A stretch of 64,000 nucleotides of DNA from Brassica napus. Its lineage: Eukaryota > Streptophyta > Magnoliopsida > Brassicales > Brassicaceae. How positions within the stretch are numbered: the first letter of the stretch is position 1; each line of letters begins with the position of its first letter. The notes under the pieces are model-generated. The model worked only from the letters and a program-made list of their open reading frames with translations. It was not told the origin of the DNA and ran no database searches. Of this stretch, positions 42,149 through 53,633 are shown piece after piece. The DNA lies in NCBI RefSeq assembly GCF_020379485.1, contig NW_026014894.1, forward strand, positions 186,001 through 250,000, read 5' to 3'. A program made the position numbers and the translations under genes.

Positions 42149-44806
42149 TTCATCTGGTTCCACTTCTTGAATGGATTCTTCCTCGCTTTGTATCACACCT
42201 TGACCATGACACTCTGAGTCTTGATCTTCATGATCTTCAGGCTCAGCCTCATTTCCCCCCTCATGATCATGGTGTGATGGTACTTCAGCTTCATTCTCCT
42301 TGGTTGGTTGCTGATCCTGGGACATGTTGATTCCAAGTCCTTCCAGTACACGCCTAAGACTTGTAGCTCGATCAGATGGTTGAGACAAATCTTCAAGATC
42401 TTCCCACTTTCTATCTCCATAAAAGCTCTTATCCTCCAAGAACTTAACATCTCTAGATACAAGAACTCTCCTGGCTTCTGAATCATAGCATTTGTATCCC
42501 TTTTGTGATGTTGAGTAGCCAATGAACATGGCTCTTGTGCTCTTTGCTTCTAGTTTATTCCTTAGCTCCCCGGGTACAAGTACAAAGCACACACATCCAA
42601 AGACTCTTAAGTGATCCAGCACAGGTTTGTTTCTGTTGAGAACTTCATAAGGTGTCTGATCCTCCAAGATCTTGGTTGGTATCCTATTGATCATATAACA
42701 AGCCGAGATCAAAGCATCACTCCAGAATCTTTTAGGCACGCTTGTGTGAAACATCATAGACCTTGCCACCTCCATTAGGTGTCTATTCTTTCTCTCAGCT
42801 ACACCATTCTGTTGAGGAGTGTATGGACAACTTGTCTGATGTAGAATCCCATGTTGAGCTAGATGACTCTTGAATGCATTGCCAGTATATTCTCCACCAT
42901 TATCAGACCTGAAAATCTTAATCTTGGCATTATACTGGTTAGATACATAAGCTTGGAAGTTTTTAAATGCATCAAGAACCCTATCCTTTGTTTTAATGAG
43001 TGTTATCCAGGTGTATTTAGATTTTTCATCTAAAAATGTGACAAAGTACTTGTAATTATCTCTAGATAAGCAGGAAGCAGTCCATACATCAGAGTGAACA
43101 AGATCAAAACACTTATCATAGATAGTAGTAGATCTTTTGAACACAGTCTTACAATGTTTTCCCAAAATACAAGCTTCACAATCATTATTTTTAAACATGA
43201 CACCTGGTAACATTAAGCTTAAGGCTCTAACATGTGGATGTCCTAGCCTAGAATGCCATAATGCACCTTTACTTAAAACAGAACTCAGCAAACAACTAGA
43301 AATGGGGTTAATATCTTCAAGTACATAAAGATCCCCCTTGGTTACTCCTTGTCCGATCAACTCATTGCTCTCAATATCCTGAAATGTCACATTGTTAGGA
43401 CTAAAGATAACATTACATTGTAGATCATTGGTACATCTTTTAAAAGATAAGAGATTAGAAGTGAAATCAGGCATGTAAAATGCTTTAGAGTTCTTATCAA
43501 ATAGCTTTAAGTCTCCTACACCTTTAACAGGAATTCTATCTCCATTTGCAATCATTACATGACCATGAGCAGGTTCTATGTTTTTAATCAAGCTATCATC
43601 ACTAATCATGTGATGAGATGCACCAGAGTCAACAATCAATGGTTTTATGCCTCTAGCAAGATGAGTTCTAGGTGATTCATTTCTCAGTTTTAATTCCTCA
43701 ATGATATCTATCAACCTATTCTCATTCCTAGGCATCATATGAGCAGTGTAAGAGTAACCAAGAGTGTTTCCGAATGTACCAGACTCCTTAAGAGCTTTGA
43801 TGAGGGCATCAACGTCAGATTTGCGGATCACTTCATGCTCCAAACTCCTTGCGGCCGTGTAGTGAGTTGCCATGGCCTTTCCTGCGCTTTCACCCACTTG
43901 TGCACTTGAGCCTGCTCCTGATGGACCGGCTTCACTTGCTTCAGTAGACAGGTTAGCTCTGGCTTCTCGGTCTTTGTTGAACTTGGCCGGCTTGAGATGG
44001 GGATGAAGGATCCAGCACTGGCTCCTCTTGTGTCCCGGCTTCTTGCAGTGATCACAGTTACCTCCAAACCTCCTCTCATCACCATACTTCCTCTCATCAG
44101 TCTTGTATGCTGCACGGTTAGCTTGCGCTCCTTCTTCAGCCTTGTTGGCTAGAGCTAAGTCTCCTTTGCTTCCGAAGAGACCCAGTGACCCTTCCTCCTT
44201 CTGAAGTTGCGCACACACTTCCTCCATAGAGGGGAGATTTGGCATCCTCAACATGTGCTTGATCACATCGTTGAATGGAGGATCCAACGTCAATAACAAC
44301 CCAAACACCTGATCCTGCTCCCTCCTTTCCATGAGTAGCTCTTGATCATTAGTGCTTGGCCTCAACGATTCAAGCTCAGACCACAAGGATCTATACTTTC
44401 CCAAATGCTTGGTGAACTCCTCTCCATCTTGTACCAGTGTGTTGATAGCTTTCTTGATCTCATACACACGGTTCAGATTGGTAACGTTCCCAAAAGTCTT
44501 TTGGAGTACCTCCCACAGATGTTTTGGAGTCTCGCAGTAGCTGTAGGCTTCCAAGAGAGGTTCTTCAAGTGATCCTTGCAGCACAGACAACACCATCGAG
44601 TCATCTTGAATCCACTTCTTTCCATCAGCAACCGCGAGCTCTCTTCCACCTTCTTCCTCACTGGCCACTGGTGCTGGAGCTTCATCTGTGATGTGACCCC
44701 ATAACCCTAGCCTCCCAATGGCTGTCTTCAGAAGCCTAGACCACAACAGGTAGTTTCCCCCACCCTTGAGTGAAATCGGAACCGTAATAACCTTGCTTCC
44801 TCCCAT
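42149..44806 (-). pseudogene. E6 gag-pol, N-terminal part (gag, PR, IN), interrupted by E8
   Basis: 886 codons beginning MGGSKVITVPISLKGGGNY. It has gag with CCHC knuckle CDHCKKPGHKRSQC, protease VDSGASHHMISD, and integrase HSRLGHPH...CEACILGKH with VHSDVW, RSDNGGEYTG and GVAERKN. No stop or frameshift is present up to the acidic linker, where E8 inserted after codon 886. The apparent last codons at 42122-42148 read the TSD and E8 LTR. Confidence 0.94.
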
Positions 44807-44892
44807 CTTGATTTGCTTGAACTTTGTTTAGAATCTCACAAGAAAGAACGTATATCTGAAGCTGAAGAACACAAGATCTCAATACCACAGCC

Positions 44893-44910
44893 AACCTGGC
44901 TCTGATACCA
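44893..44910 (-). other. E6 primer-binding site
   Basis: Reverse complement of the initiator-Met 18-mer, directly against the LTR at 44911. Confidence 0.93.
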
Positions 44911-45466
44911 TATGATTTTAGAGAATAAGAAAGGTATTGAGAAGTTTAAGAGAGATTCAGGGTGTTTAAGAGAAAGTGTATGAGATTATCATGATGAACT
45001 AGAGAGAGAGACTCATAAACTCGTGTTCTTTATTAATCAAGACAGAGTTTACAATATATAAGATCAGATACAAGGGTTTCAGAGAGACTAAGCATGTGAG
45101 GTCAAGGATAAGGTTGCTTTAATTCAAACTTGATCCAATGGGAGCTGTCACACGTTTTTGGCATCTTGGACCAGGTTCCTTTTGCCTTTACAGCCTGTTC
45201 CAGCCTGTGTGGATAAGGCTCAGTCACTCTATCCATCCAAACGGTCATCTTCCCTAAGGTAAAACCCCTTTGGCCGTTTACTTCTTTCACGCGGTAACTT
45301 CTCTTCTTGGTCGAGTGGTGGATTGATCCGGACCGTACGGATGGTACGGCTGGTACGGCCTTGTACGGCCTGACCACTCCCAAGCTCTCCTTCTCTTTGC
45401 CTTCACATTATCTCATTCCCAACTCCTTAAGCTATCTTCTCATATATTGTTCAACTCATTTCAACA
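44911..45466 (-). repeat. E6 5' LTR (556 bp)
   Basis: On the minus strand it begins TGTTGAAATGAGTTG and ends ATCATA. It carries a GTACGG cluster at about 45333-45370, CCAAT, TTGACCTCACATGCTTAG and a TATATA region. It is related to the E2/E11/E12 LTR but clearly diverged. Confidence 0.94.
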
Positions 45467-45471
45467 GTTAT

Positions 45472-46565
45472 CTCATCAACAGGACACCAACTCTGATTCT
45501 TCAAGGACAATCACCATTTGAGGTACTGAATAAGTACAAGCCCTCTCTAGAGCATATGAAGATCTTTGGATGTTTGTGTTTTGTGATGGTGCCTGGAGAG
45601 ATAAGAAACAAGCTAGAGGCTAAGAGTTCAAAGGCAATGTTTATTGGATATTCATCAAGTCAGAAAGGATACAAGTGCTATGATCCTAACACAAGGAGAG
45701 TATTAGTATCTAGAGAAGTGAAGTTTGTTGAAGAAAAAGGATACTATGAGGAGCAGATTCAAGATGATTTGAAAGATCTCACTTCTGATAGAGCTGAAAC
45801 CTTGAGGATTATCCTAGAGGGTCTTAGAATCAACATGAATCAAGGTGGGAGAAGCACTACTCCAGTACCGGATCATCAGACCTCCAATCTTGAGCATGAG
45901 GGGGGGGAATGAAACAAGAACTCAAAACCGTGAAGAGACAAGTAGAGAAGAGAGTTCTGGTTCTCATGATCAAGCTGTGGAATCAAATGATCAACAAGAA
46001 GAAGCTGAAGAGAGTCAGCTAAGGGAAGAAGGAGCTGAAGCAAGTCAGCTAAGGGAAGAAGGAGCTGAAGCAAGTCAGCTAGGAGAAGAAAGGTCTGAAC
46101 CAAGTGTGCTGCCACAAGAAGAAGAACAAGAGATGGCGCAAGAAGGGCCAGTGTTGAGAAGAAGTACAAGGCTGAGAAAGGATCCTTCCAGTTGGGTAAA
46201 CACAAGAGTGTACTACAATGCCCAAGCTGTGAAGCACCCTACTCAGGCCGTGTGTTCTTTTGCTCAATATCCAGAAGCACATTGTGCATTCATGGTAAAC
46301 TTAGATGAGAATCACATTCCAAGAAGCTATGAAGAGGCAATGGAGGATAAGGAATGGAAGGAATCAGTAGGAGCTGAGGCAGGAGCTATGATAAAGAATG
46401 ATACATGGTATGAGAGTGAACTACCAAAAGGGAAAAATGCAGTATCTAGTAGATGGATCTTCACAATCAAATACAAGGCAGATGGGCAGATTGAGAAGAA
46501 GAAGACTAGATTAGTAGCAAGAGGGTTCACTCAAACATATGGAGAGGATTACATTGAGACATTTG
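45472..46565 (+). pseudogene. E4 gag-pol, third part (integrase end to RT start)
   Basis: It resumes with LINRTPTLILQGQSPFEVLN and aligns with E8 through RRSTRLRKDPSSWVNTRVYYNAQ and RWIFTIKYKADGQ to GEDYIETF. There E10 inserts (possible TSD atttg at 46561-46565). A run of 8 G at about 45900-45907, where E8 has 7, shifts the frame. The 9-codon motif SQLREEGAEA is tandemly duplicated near 46016-46075 relative to E8. The apparent ORF start upstream, within 45307-45466, is E6 LTR. Confidence 0.91.
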
Positions 46566-47533
46566 TGTTGAACTGAAGAGAAGATAGATCTTGTACATTA
46601 ATAGGGCAAGCTCTAGAAGATGTCCAGAAGAGTTCAATCAAGCTTCAGAAGTGTTCTGAAGTAGTTATCTTGAGAAGTTAAGTCTAGGAAAGACTTAGAC
46701 TGATCATGAGAAGGCTTTGGAGAAGTTTGGGAGAAGATGGGCAAGAGTGCAAAGTTAGGGCGACTGCACAGACCTGTACGGACGGTACGGTCTTGTACGG
46801 CCATGGGCGACCTAAGAAGTGTCTGGATCAACCAAGGAGGAAGTCTGGGTGATGTGCAAGAATAGGGCGTGGTACGGACAGGAGGTCCGTACCATAGTCC
46901 GTACTGACAAGAAAGTGTACCGGGTTGACCTGAAATGGTGTTGGGAAATCTTAGGGCGCAAGAGAAGCTAAGTCTGAGCTTATGGACGTTGGAGGATAAG
47001 GGAGGAGCTGTATGTGGTCCTAGACAGGCTGTCATAAGCTGCCAAGAAAGCATCTTTGACTCCACATGATTATGCAAGCTGTACAAGCATGTGAGCCTTT
47101 ACAGCCATCCATTTCAAACAAAGAGATCTTGGCCTTTCATCTCTCCTTTCCTATCCAGCTCGTGTGCAGACCACATCTGACCATCAAGACTGATCCAGGT
47201 CGTCCATTCAAATTAGAAAAGCAAAACCATAGATCTTAGGTTTATTCTTACAAGTTGTAATGCATATAAAAGCTCATTGTAGCAGATTTTGTAAACTAAG
47301 TGAGTAAGGGGGTTTCCCCTCTCCTTCTCTAATCTGAAACACTTCTCTTAGTCTCTCTAGTCTCTCATCCTGAATCTCTACACACGTTCTCAGTCTTGTT
47401 ACTAATCTCTTAAAACACTTAGACACACAAACACTCATTAAACTTACTTTCTCTCAAATCTCTTCCAAGCTCTCTCTCTTTACCCATTTGGGTTTCACAC
47501 ACACATACAACCTGAGTACTCTTAAATCTCATA
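46566..47533 (+). repeat. E10 5' LTR (968 bp)
   Basis: It begins TGTTGAACTGAAG and ends CTCATA at the PBS. It has two GTAC clusters (about 46777-46800 and 46872-46905), TTTGACTCCACATGATTATG near 47055 and a later TATA-like ATGCATATAAAAGC (about 47261). Confidence 0.78.
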
Positions 47534-47551
47534 TGGTATCAGAGCCAGGTT
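47534..47551 (+). other. E10 primer-binding site
   Basis: TGGTATCAGAGCCAGGTT, the same 18-mer as the copia elements, directly after the 968-bp repeat. Confidence 0.9.
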
Positions 47552-47816
47552 CATTAGAACTTGGTTCCAGCTTCCGCTAAGCTCAAAGCTCACTCCCATG
47601 CCATTTCCAAACCAAGAAGAAGCTTCTTGTTCATTTGGCTGTTCAACCTCTTCAAGAAGAAGGTGAGCTCATCAATGGCGTCCAGAAGCTGTTCTTGGTC
47701 GTTCTCCACTCTCTCATGGTCGTCCTGAAGAAAGAAGGCCATTGGAAGCATGTCCAAGCCATTCCTATTCACTGTCCAAGAAGAAAGGTGAAAGCTTTCA
47801 ACTTGTACCTGGTATG
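47552..47816 (+). other. E10 leader or internal start, no recognised gene
   Basis: It is rich in cttc/gaag. A short frame from 47635 (MAVQPLQEEGELING...) runs into the E11 LTR and matches nothing I recognise. It ends with the E11 TSD gtatg (47812-47816). Confidence 0.5.
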
Positions 47817-48389
47817 TATGATTTTAGAGAATAAGAAAGGTATTGAGAAGTCTAAGAGAGATTCAAGAGAGATTAGAATGTTTAAGAGAAAGTGTATGAG
47901 ATTATCATGATGAACTAGAGAGAGAGACTTATCAAATCGTGTTACTTATTTATCAAGACAGAGTTTACAATATATAAGAAGAGACTTAAGGGTTTTCAGA
48001 AAGCATAAGCATGTGAAGTCAAGGATAAGGTTTGCTTTAATTCAAACTGAGCCAATAGGAGATGCCACACGGTTTTGGGATCTTTTACTAAGACTGCTTT
48101 TAGCAATACAGCCTGTCCCAGCCTGTCAAGATAAGACCCAGCTCCCTTAGCCATCCAAACGGTCATCTCTTCATGGTAAAATCCCCTTTGGCCGTTAACT
48201 CCTTTTACTCGGGTAAAAGGTGACTTGGGCGAGTTATGGATCGACCATGGTCCGGATGGTACGGCCAGTACGGCCTTGTACGGCCTGGTCGATCCCTAAC
48301 CCATCTTTTTCCATTCCTTCACACCATCTCATCTCTTCTTCAACTCCTTAGGACATCTTCTCTCATATATTGATCAGCTCATTTCAACA
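47817..48389 (-). repeat. E11 3' LTR (573 bp)
   Basis: It pairs with 53056-53628 and is closely similar to the E2 LTRs, including the GTACGG cluster between GGATCGACC and GGTCGATCC. Confidence 0.94.
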
Positions 48390-48506
48390 CTCCCCCTCAA
48401 GCTTAACTTAGTAACTTAGTTAAGCTTGGAACAACCATGAGATCTTCCTCATTAAAAACCTCACCAAAGAAAACCCATTGGGACAAAACTTTGATGAGGG
48501 AAAAAG
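48390..48506 (-). other. E11 polypurine tract, hairpin and 3' UTR structured element
   Basis: Minus-strand GAGGGGGAG, the 10-bp AAGCTTAACT/AGTTAAGCTT stem and the CCCAATGGG fold, as in E2. Confidence 0.8.
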
Positions 48507-48531
48507 AGTGAAGAGCTCATGGCTAAGGGGA

Positions 48532-51500
48532 TCAGCTCCGTGGTGTAAGATCTATGAGTCCCAATCTGATGTGAATGGACTCCATAGTCTTTTGTCTTGC
48601 TGCCTTGGTGAACACATCCGCAAGTTGATCCTCACTCCTCGTATAGCATGGCAGGATTACTCCCAAGACAATCATCTGCCTCACTTTGTGGCAATCAACT
48701 TCAATGTGCTTGGTTCTCTCATGGAAGACTGAGTTGGTTGCAATGTGTATAGCCGCTTGATTATCACAGTGCATAGTCATTGGAGTCACTTGCTCTATCT
48801 CCAAATGCTTCAAGATCCCTTTAATCCATACCAACTCATTTGTAAGCTTCAGCATTGCTCTATACTCAGCTTCAGCACTTGAACACGATACCACCTTCTG
48901 CTTCTTGCTCTTCCAAGTCACCAAGTTGCCTCCAATGAATGTACAATAGCCGGTGGTTGATCTTCTGTCTGCTCTATCTCCAGCCCAGTCAGCGTCACAA
49001 TATCCCACCACTTCAGTACTCTTGTTGCATCCCATCCATACTCCAAGGCTTGATGTCCCGTTCAGATACAAGAGAAGTCTCTCCACCATGCGCCAGTGAT
49101 GTTCCTTTGGGACTTGCATATGCTGGCTCACTTGATTCACAGCAAAGCATATGTCTGGTCTTGTGATAGTGAGATAGATGAGCTTCCCTACCAGCTTCCT
49201 GTATAGCTTTGGATAATGAAAGGCCTTGCTATCTTCAACCTCCCCCTCACGTGGAATCTTGTATCCATCTTCAAGGGGCATCTTTGCTGTCTTATCTCCT
49301 TGTATACCTGCATCTTTCAAAAGATCAAGTGTATACTTCCTTTGGGAAATGAACAATCCTTCCTTAGATCTACACAACTCAACTCCAAGGAAGTATTTCA
49401 TTTCTCCTAAGTCTTTGATTTCAAATACAGATTTCAAAAACTCCTTTGTGGCTTTTATACCAGCCTTATCACTACCTGTTATTATAATGTTATCAACATA
49501 TACAAGTAAGCAAATGATACCTGAGGGTGTAGTGAGAGTGAATAGAGTGTGATCCAGTTCAGACTTCTTGAACCCATGTCCGTTTAAGGTAGTGCTCAAT
49601 TTGTTGTACCATGCTCTAGGAGATTGCTTTAATCCATAGATAGCCTTACTGAGTCTCAATACATTTCCAGGTTTCACAAGATGCTCTAGGCCTGGTGGTG
49701 GATGCATATATACTTCATCCTCTAGCTCTCCTTGAAGAAAGGCATTCTTCACATCCATCTGCCAAAGCTCCCACTCAAGGTTCACAGCAAGGGACAATAC
49801 AATCCTTATAGTATGTAGCTTGGCAACAGGAGCAAAGGTATCAATGTAGTCTTCCCCATATGTTTGAGTGTATCCTCTAGCCACCAATCTTGTCTTCTTC
49901 CTCTCAATGGTTCCATCAGGTAGATACTTGATAGTGAATATCCACTTGCTTGTTACAGCCTTCTTCCCTTTTGGCAACTCACTTTCAAACCAAGTATCAT
50001 TCTTTATCATAGCATTAGCTTCATCACCCACTGATTCTTTCCAATCCTCATGTAGCATTGCTTCTTCATATGATCTTGGTACACTACTTTCATCTAAGCT
50101 TGTAATGAAAGCGCAATGTTCCTTTGGGTAACTAGCAAAAGAACACACAGCCTGAGAGGGATGCTTCACAGCCTGAGCATTGTAGTACACTCTCGTGTTT
50201 ACCCAGTTGGAAGCATCCTTCTTCAACCGTGTGCTTCTCCTTAATGGAACTGGTTCCACCTCCACCACTGTAGGCTGAACCGCTTCCCCTTCTACTTCAT
50301 CTGGTTCCACTTCTTGAATGACTTCTTCCTCGCTTTGTATCACACCTTGACCATGACTATCTGAGTCTTGATCTTCATGATCTTCAGGCTCAGTCTCATT
50401 TCCCCCCTCATGATCATGGTGTGATGGTTCTTCAGCTTCATTCTCCTTGGTTGGTTGCTGATCCTGGGACATGTTGATTCCAAGTCCTTCCAGTACACGC
50501 CTAAGACTTGTAGCTCTATCAGATGGTTGAGACAAATCTTCAAGATCTTCCCACTTTCTATCTCCATAAAAGCTCTTATCCTCCAAGAACTTAACATCTC
50601 TAGACAAAAGAACTCTCCTGGCTTCTGAATCATAACATTTGTATCCCTTTTGTGATGTTGAGTAGCCAATGAACATGGCTCTTGTGCTCTTTGCTTCTAG
50701 CTTATTCCTTAACTCCCCGGGTACAAGTACAAAGCACACACATCCAAAGACTCTTAAGTGATCCAGCACAGGTTTGTTTCTGTTTAGAACTTCATAAGGT
50801 GCCTGATCCTCCAAGATCTTGGTTGGTATCCTATTGATCAGATAACAAGCCGAGATCACCGCATCACTCCAGAATCTTTTAGGCACACTTGTGTGAAACA
50901 TCATAGACCTTGCCACCTCCATTAGGTGTCTATTCTTTCTCTCAGCTACACCATTCTGTTGAGGAGTGTATGGACAACTTGTCTGATGTAGAATCCCATG
51001 GTGAGCTAGATGACTCTTGAAAGCATTACCAGTATATTCTCCACCATTATCAGACCTGAAAATCTTAATCTTGGCATTATACTGGTTAGATATATAAGCT
51101 TGGAAGTTTTTAAATGCATCAAGAACCCTATCCTTTGTTTTAATGAGTGTTATCCAGGTGTACTTAGATTTTTCATCTATAAATGTGACAAAGTACTTGT
51201 AATTATCTCTAGATAAGCAGGGAGCAGTCCATACATCAGAGTGAACAAGATCAAAACACTTATCATAGATAGTAGTAGATCTTTTAAACACAGTCTTACA
51301 ATGTTTTCCCAAAATACAAGCCTCACAATCATTATTTTTAAACATGACACCTGGTAACATTAAGCTTAAGGCTCTAACATGTGGATGTCCTAGCCTAGAA
51401 TGCCATAATGCACCTTTACTTAAAACAGAACTCAGCAAACAACTAGAAATGGGATTAATATCTTCAAGTACATAAAGATCCCCCTTGGTTACTCCTTGTC

Positions 51501-52951
51501 CAATCAACTCATTGCTCTCAATATCCTGAAATGTCACATTGTTAGGACTAAAGATAACATTGCATTGTAGATCATTGGTACATCTTTTAACAGATAAGAG
51601 ATTAGAAGTGAAATCAGGCATGTAAAATGCTTTAGAGTTCTTATCAAATAGCTTTAAGTCTCCTACACCTTTAATGGAATTCTATCTCCATTTGCAATCA
51701 TTACATGTCCATGAGCAGGTTCTATGTTTTTAATCAAGCTATCATCACTGATCATGTGATGAGATGCACCAGAGTCAACAATCAATGGTTTTATGCCTCT
51801 AGCTAGATGAGTTCTAGGTGATTCATTTCTCAGTTTTAATTCCTCAATGATATCTATCAACCTATTCTCATTCCTAGGCATCATATGAGCAGTGTAAGAG
51901 TAACCAAGAGTGTTTCCGAATGTACCAGACTCCTTAAGAGCTTTGATGAGGGCACCAATGTCAGATTTGCGAATCACTTCATGCTCCAAACTCTTTGCGG
52001 CCGTGTAGTGAGTTGCCATTGCCTTTCCTGCGCTTTCACCCACTTGTGCACTTGAGCCTGCTCCTGATGGACCGGACTCACTTGCTTCAGTAGACAAGTT
52101 AGCTCTGGCTTCTCGGTCTTTGTTGAATTTGGCCGGCTTGAGATGGGGGTGAAGGATCCAGCACTGGCTCCTCTTGTGTCCCAACTTCTTGCCGTGATCA
52201 CAATTGCCTCCAAACCTCCTCTCATCACCATACTTCCTCTCATCAGTCTTGTATGCTGCACGGTTAGCTTGTGCTCCTTCCTCAGCCTTGTTGGCTAGAG
52301 CTAAGTCTCCCTTGCTTCCAAAGAGACCAAGTGACCCTTCCTCCTTCTGGAGTTGCACACACTTCCTCCATAGATGGGAGATTTGGCATCCTCAACATGT
52401 GCTTGATCACATCGTTGAATGGAGGCTCCAACGTCAACAACAACCCAAACACCTGATCCTGCTCCCTCCTCTCCGTGAGTAGCTCTTGACCATTAGTGCT
52501 TGGCCTCAACGATTCAAGCTCCGGCCACAAGGATCTATACTTTCCCAAATGCTTGGTGAACTCCTCTCCATCTTGTACCAGTGTGTTGATAGCTTTCTTG
52601 ATCTCATACACACGGCTCAGATTGGTAACGTTCCCAAAAGTCTTTTGGAGTACCTCCCACAGGTGTTTTGGATTCTCGCAGTAGCTGTAGGCTTCCAAGA
52701 GATGTTCTTTAAGTGATCCCTGCAGCACATATAGCACCATCAAGTCATCTTGAATCCACTTCTTTCCATCAGCAACCGCGAGCTCTCTTCCACCTTCTTC
52801 CTCACTGGGCCACTGGTGCTGGGGCTCCATCTGTGATGTGATCCCATAACCCTAGCCTCCCAATGGCTGTCTTCACAAGCCTAGACCACAACAGGTAGTT
52901 TCCCCCACCCTTGAGTGAAATCGGAACCGGAATAACCTTGTTTCCTCCCAT
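48532..52951 (-). pseudogene. E11 gag-pol polyprotein, multiple lesions
   Basis: It aligns with E2 from ATG at 52951 to TGA at 48532. Lesions are an extra G near 52807, a 2-bp deletion near 52356 and a 1-bp deletion near 51676. The zinc knuckle reads CDHGKKLGHKRSQC, with the second Cys lost (codon at 52191-52193). The RT site reads YVDN (codon at 49489-49491), losing a catalytic Asp. Protease VDSGASHH and the integrase core are intact. From integrase to RNase H the frame is open for 1029 codons. Confidence 0.93.
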
Positions 52952-53037
52952 CTTGATTTGCTTGAACTTTGTTTAGAATCTCACAAGAAAGAACTTTTAT
53001 CTGAAGCTGAAGAACACAAGATCTCAATACCACAGCC

Positions 53038-53055
53038 AACCTGGCTCTGATACCA
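53038..53055 (-). other. E11 primer-binding site
   Basis: Reverse complement of the initiator-Met 18-mer against the LTR at 53056. Confidence 0.93.
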
Positions 53056-53628
53056 TATGATTTTAGAGAATAAGAAAGGTATTGAGAAGTCTAAGAGAGA
53101 TTCAAGAGAGATTAGAATGTTTAAGAGAAAGTGTATGAGATTATCATGATGAACTAGAGAGAGAGACTCATCAAATCGTGTTACTTATTTATCAAGACAG
53201 AGTTTACAATATATAAGAAGAGACTTAAGGGTTTTCAGAAAGCATAAGCATGTGAAGTCAAGGATAAGGTTTGCTTTAATTCAAACTGAGCCAATAGGAG
53301 AGGCCACACGCTTCTGGGATCTTTTACTAAGACTGCTTTTGCCAATACAGCATGTCCTAGCCTGTCAAGATAAGACCCAGCTCCCTTAGCCATCCAAACG
53401 GTCATCTCTTCATGGTAAAATCCCCTTTGGCCGTTAACTCCTTTTACTCGGGTAAAAGGTGACTTGGGCGAGTTATGGATCGACCATGGTCCGGATGGTA
53501 CGGCCTGTACGGCCTTGTACGGCCTGGTCGATCCCTAACCCATCTTTTTCCATTCCTTCACACCATCTCATCTCTTCTTCAACTCCTTAGGACATCTTCT
53601 CTCATATATTGATCAGCTCATTTCAACA
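53056..53628 (-). repeat. E11 5' LTR (573 bp)
   Basis: It pairs with 47817-48389. It ends tttcaaca before TSD gtatg. Confidence 0.94.
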
Positions 53629-53633
53629 GTATG

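Larger units (their letters stand above)
23731..45466 (-). mobile_element. E6: Ty1/copia retrotransposon, split by E9, E7 and E8
   Basis: It has TSD gttat (23726-23730 and 45467-45471) within the E4 integrase. Removing the nested elements leaves a left LTR of exactly 556 bp, equal to the right LTR, and a gag-pol frame that joins in register. The LTRs differ at about 5 positions. The coding region has no stop or frameshift of its own, so it was probably competent when E8 landed in it. Confidence 0.93.
15257..46565 (+). mobile_element. E4: Ty1/copia retrotransposon in CentBr, split by E5, E6 and E10
   Basis: Its own sequence is 15257-17393, 22842-23730 and 45472-46565. The remainder lies beyond E10, outside the window. 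The three coding pieces align end to end with E8 and are separated by insertions with TSDs atgaa and gttat. The left flank is CentBr (...cgcgattct). The first LTR is 583 bp with a U3 unlike E8 although the coding sequence is close to E8. Confidence 0.92.
47817..53628 (-). mobile_element. E11: Ty1/copia retrotransposon (E2 family), degenerate, inserted in E10
   Basis: It has two 573-bp LTRs, PBS, gag-pol and PPT, with TSD gtatg (47812-47816 and 53629-53633). The LTRs differ at about 9 positions (1.6%), more than in E2, E5, E6, E7 or E8. The coding region has three frameshifts and two catalytic or binding-site losses. Confidence 0.94.
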
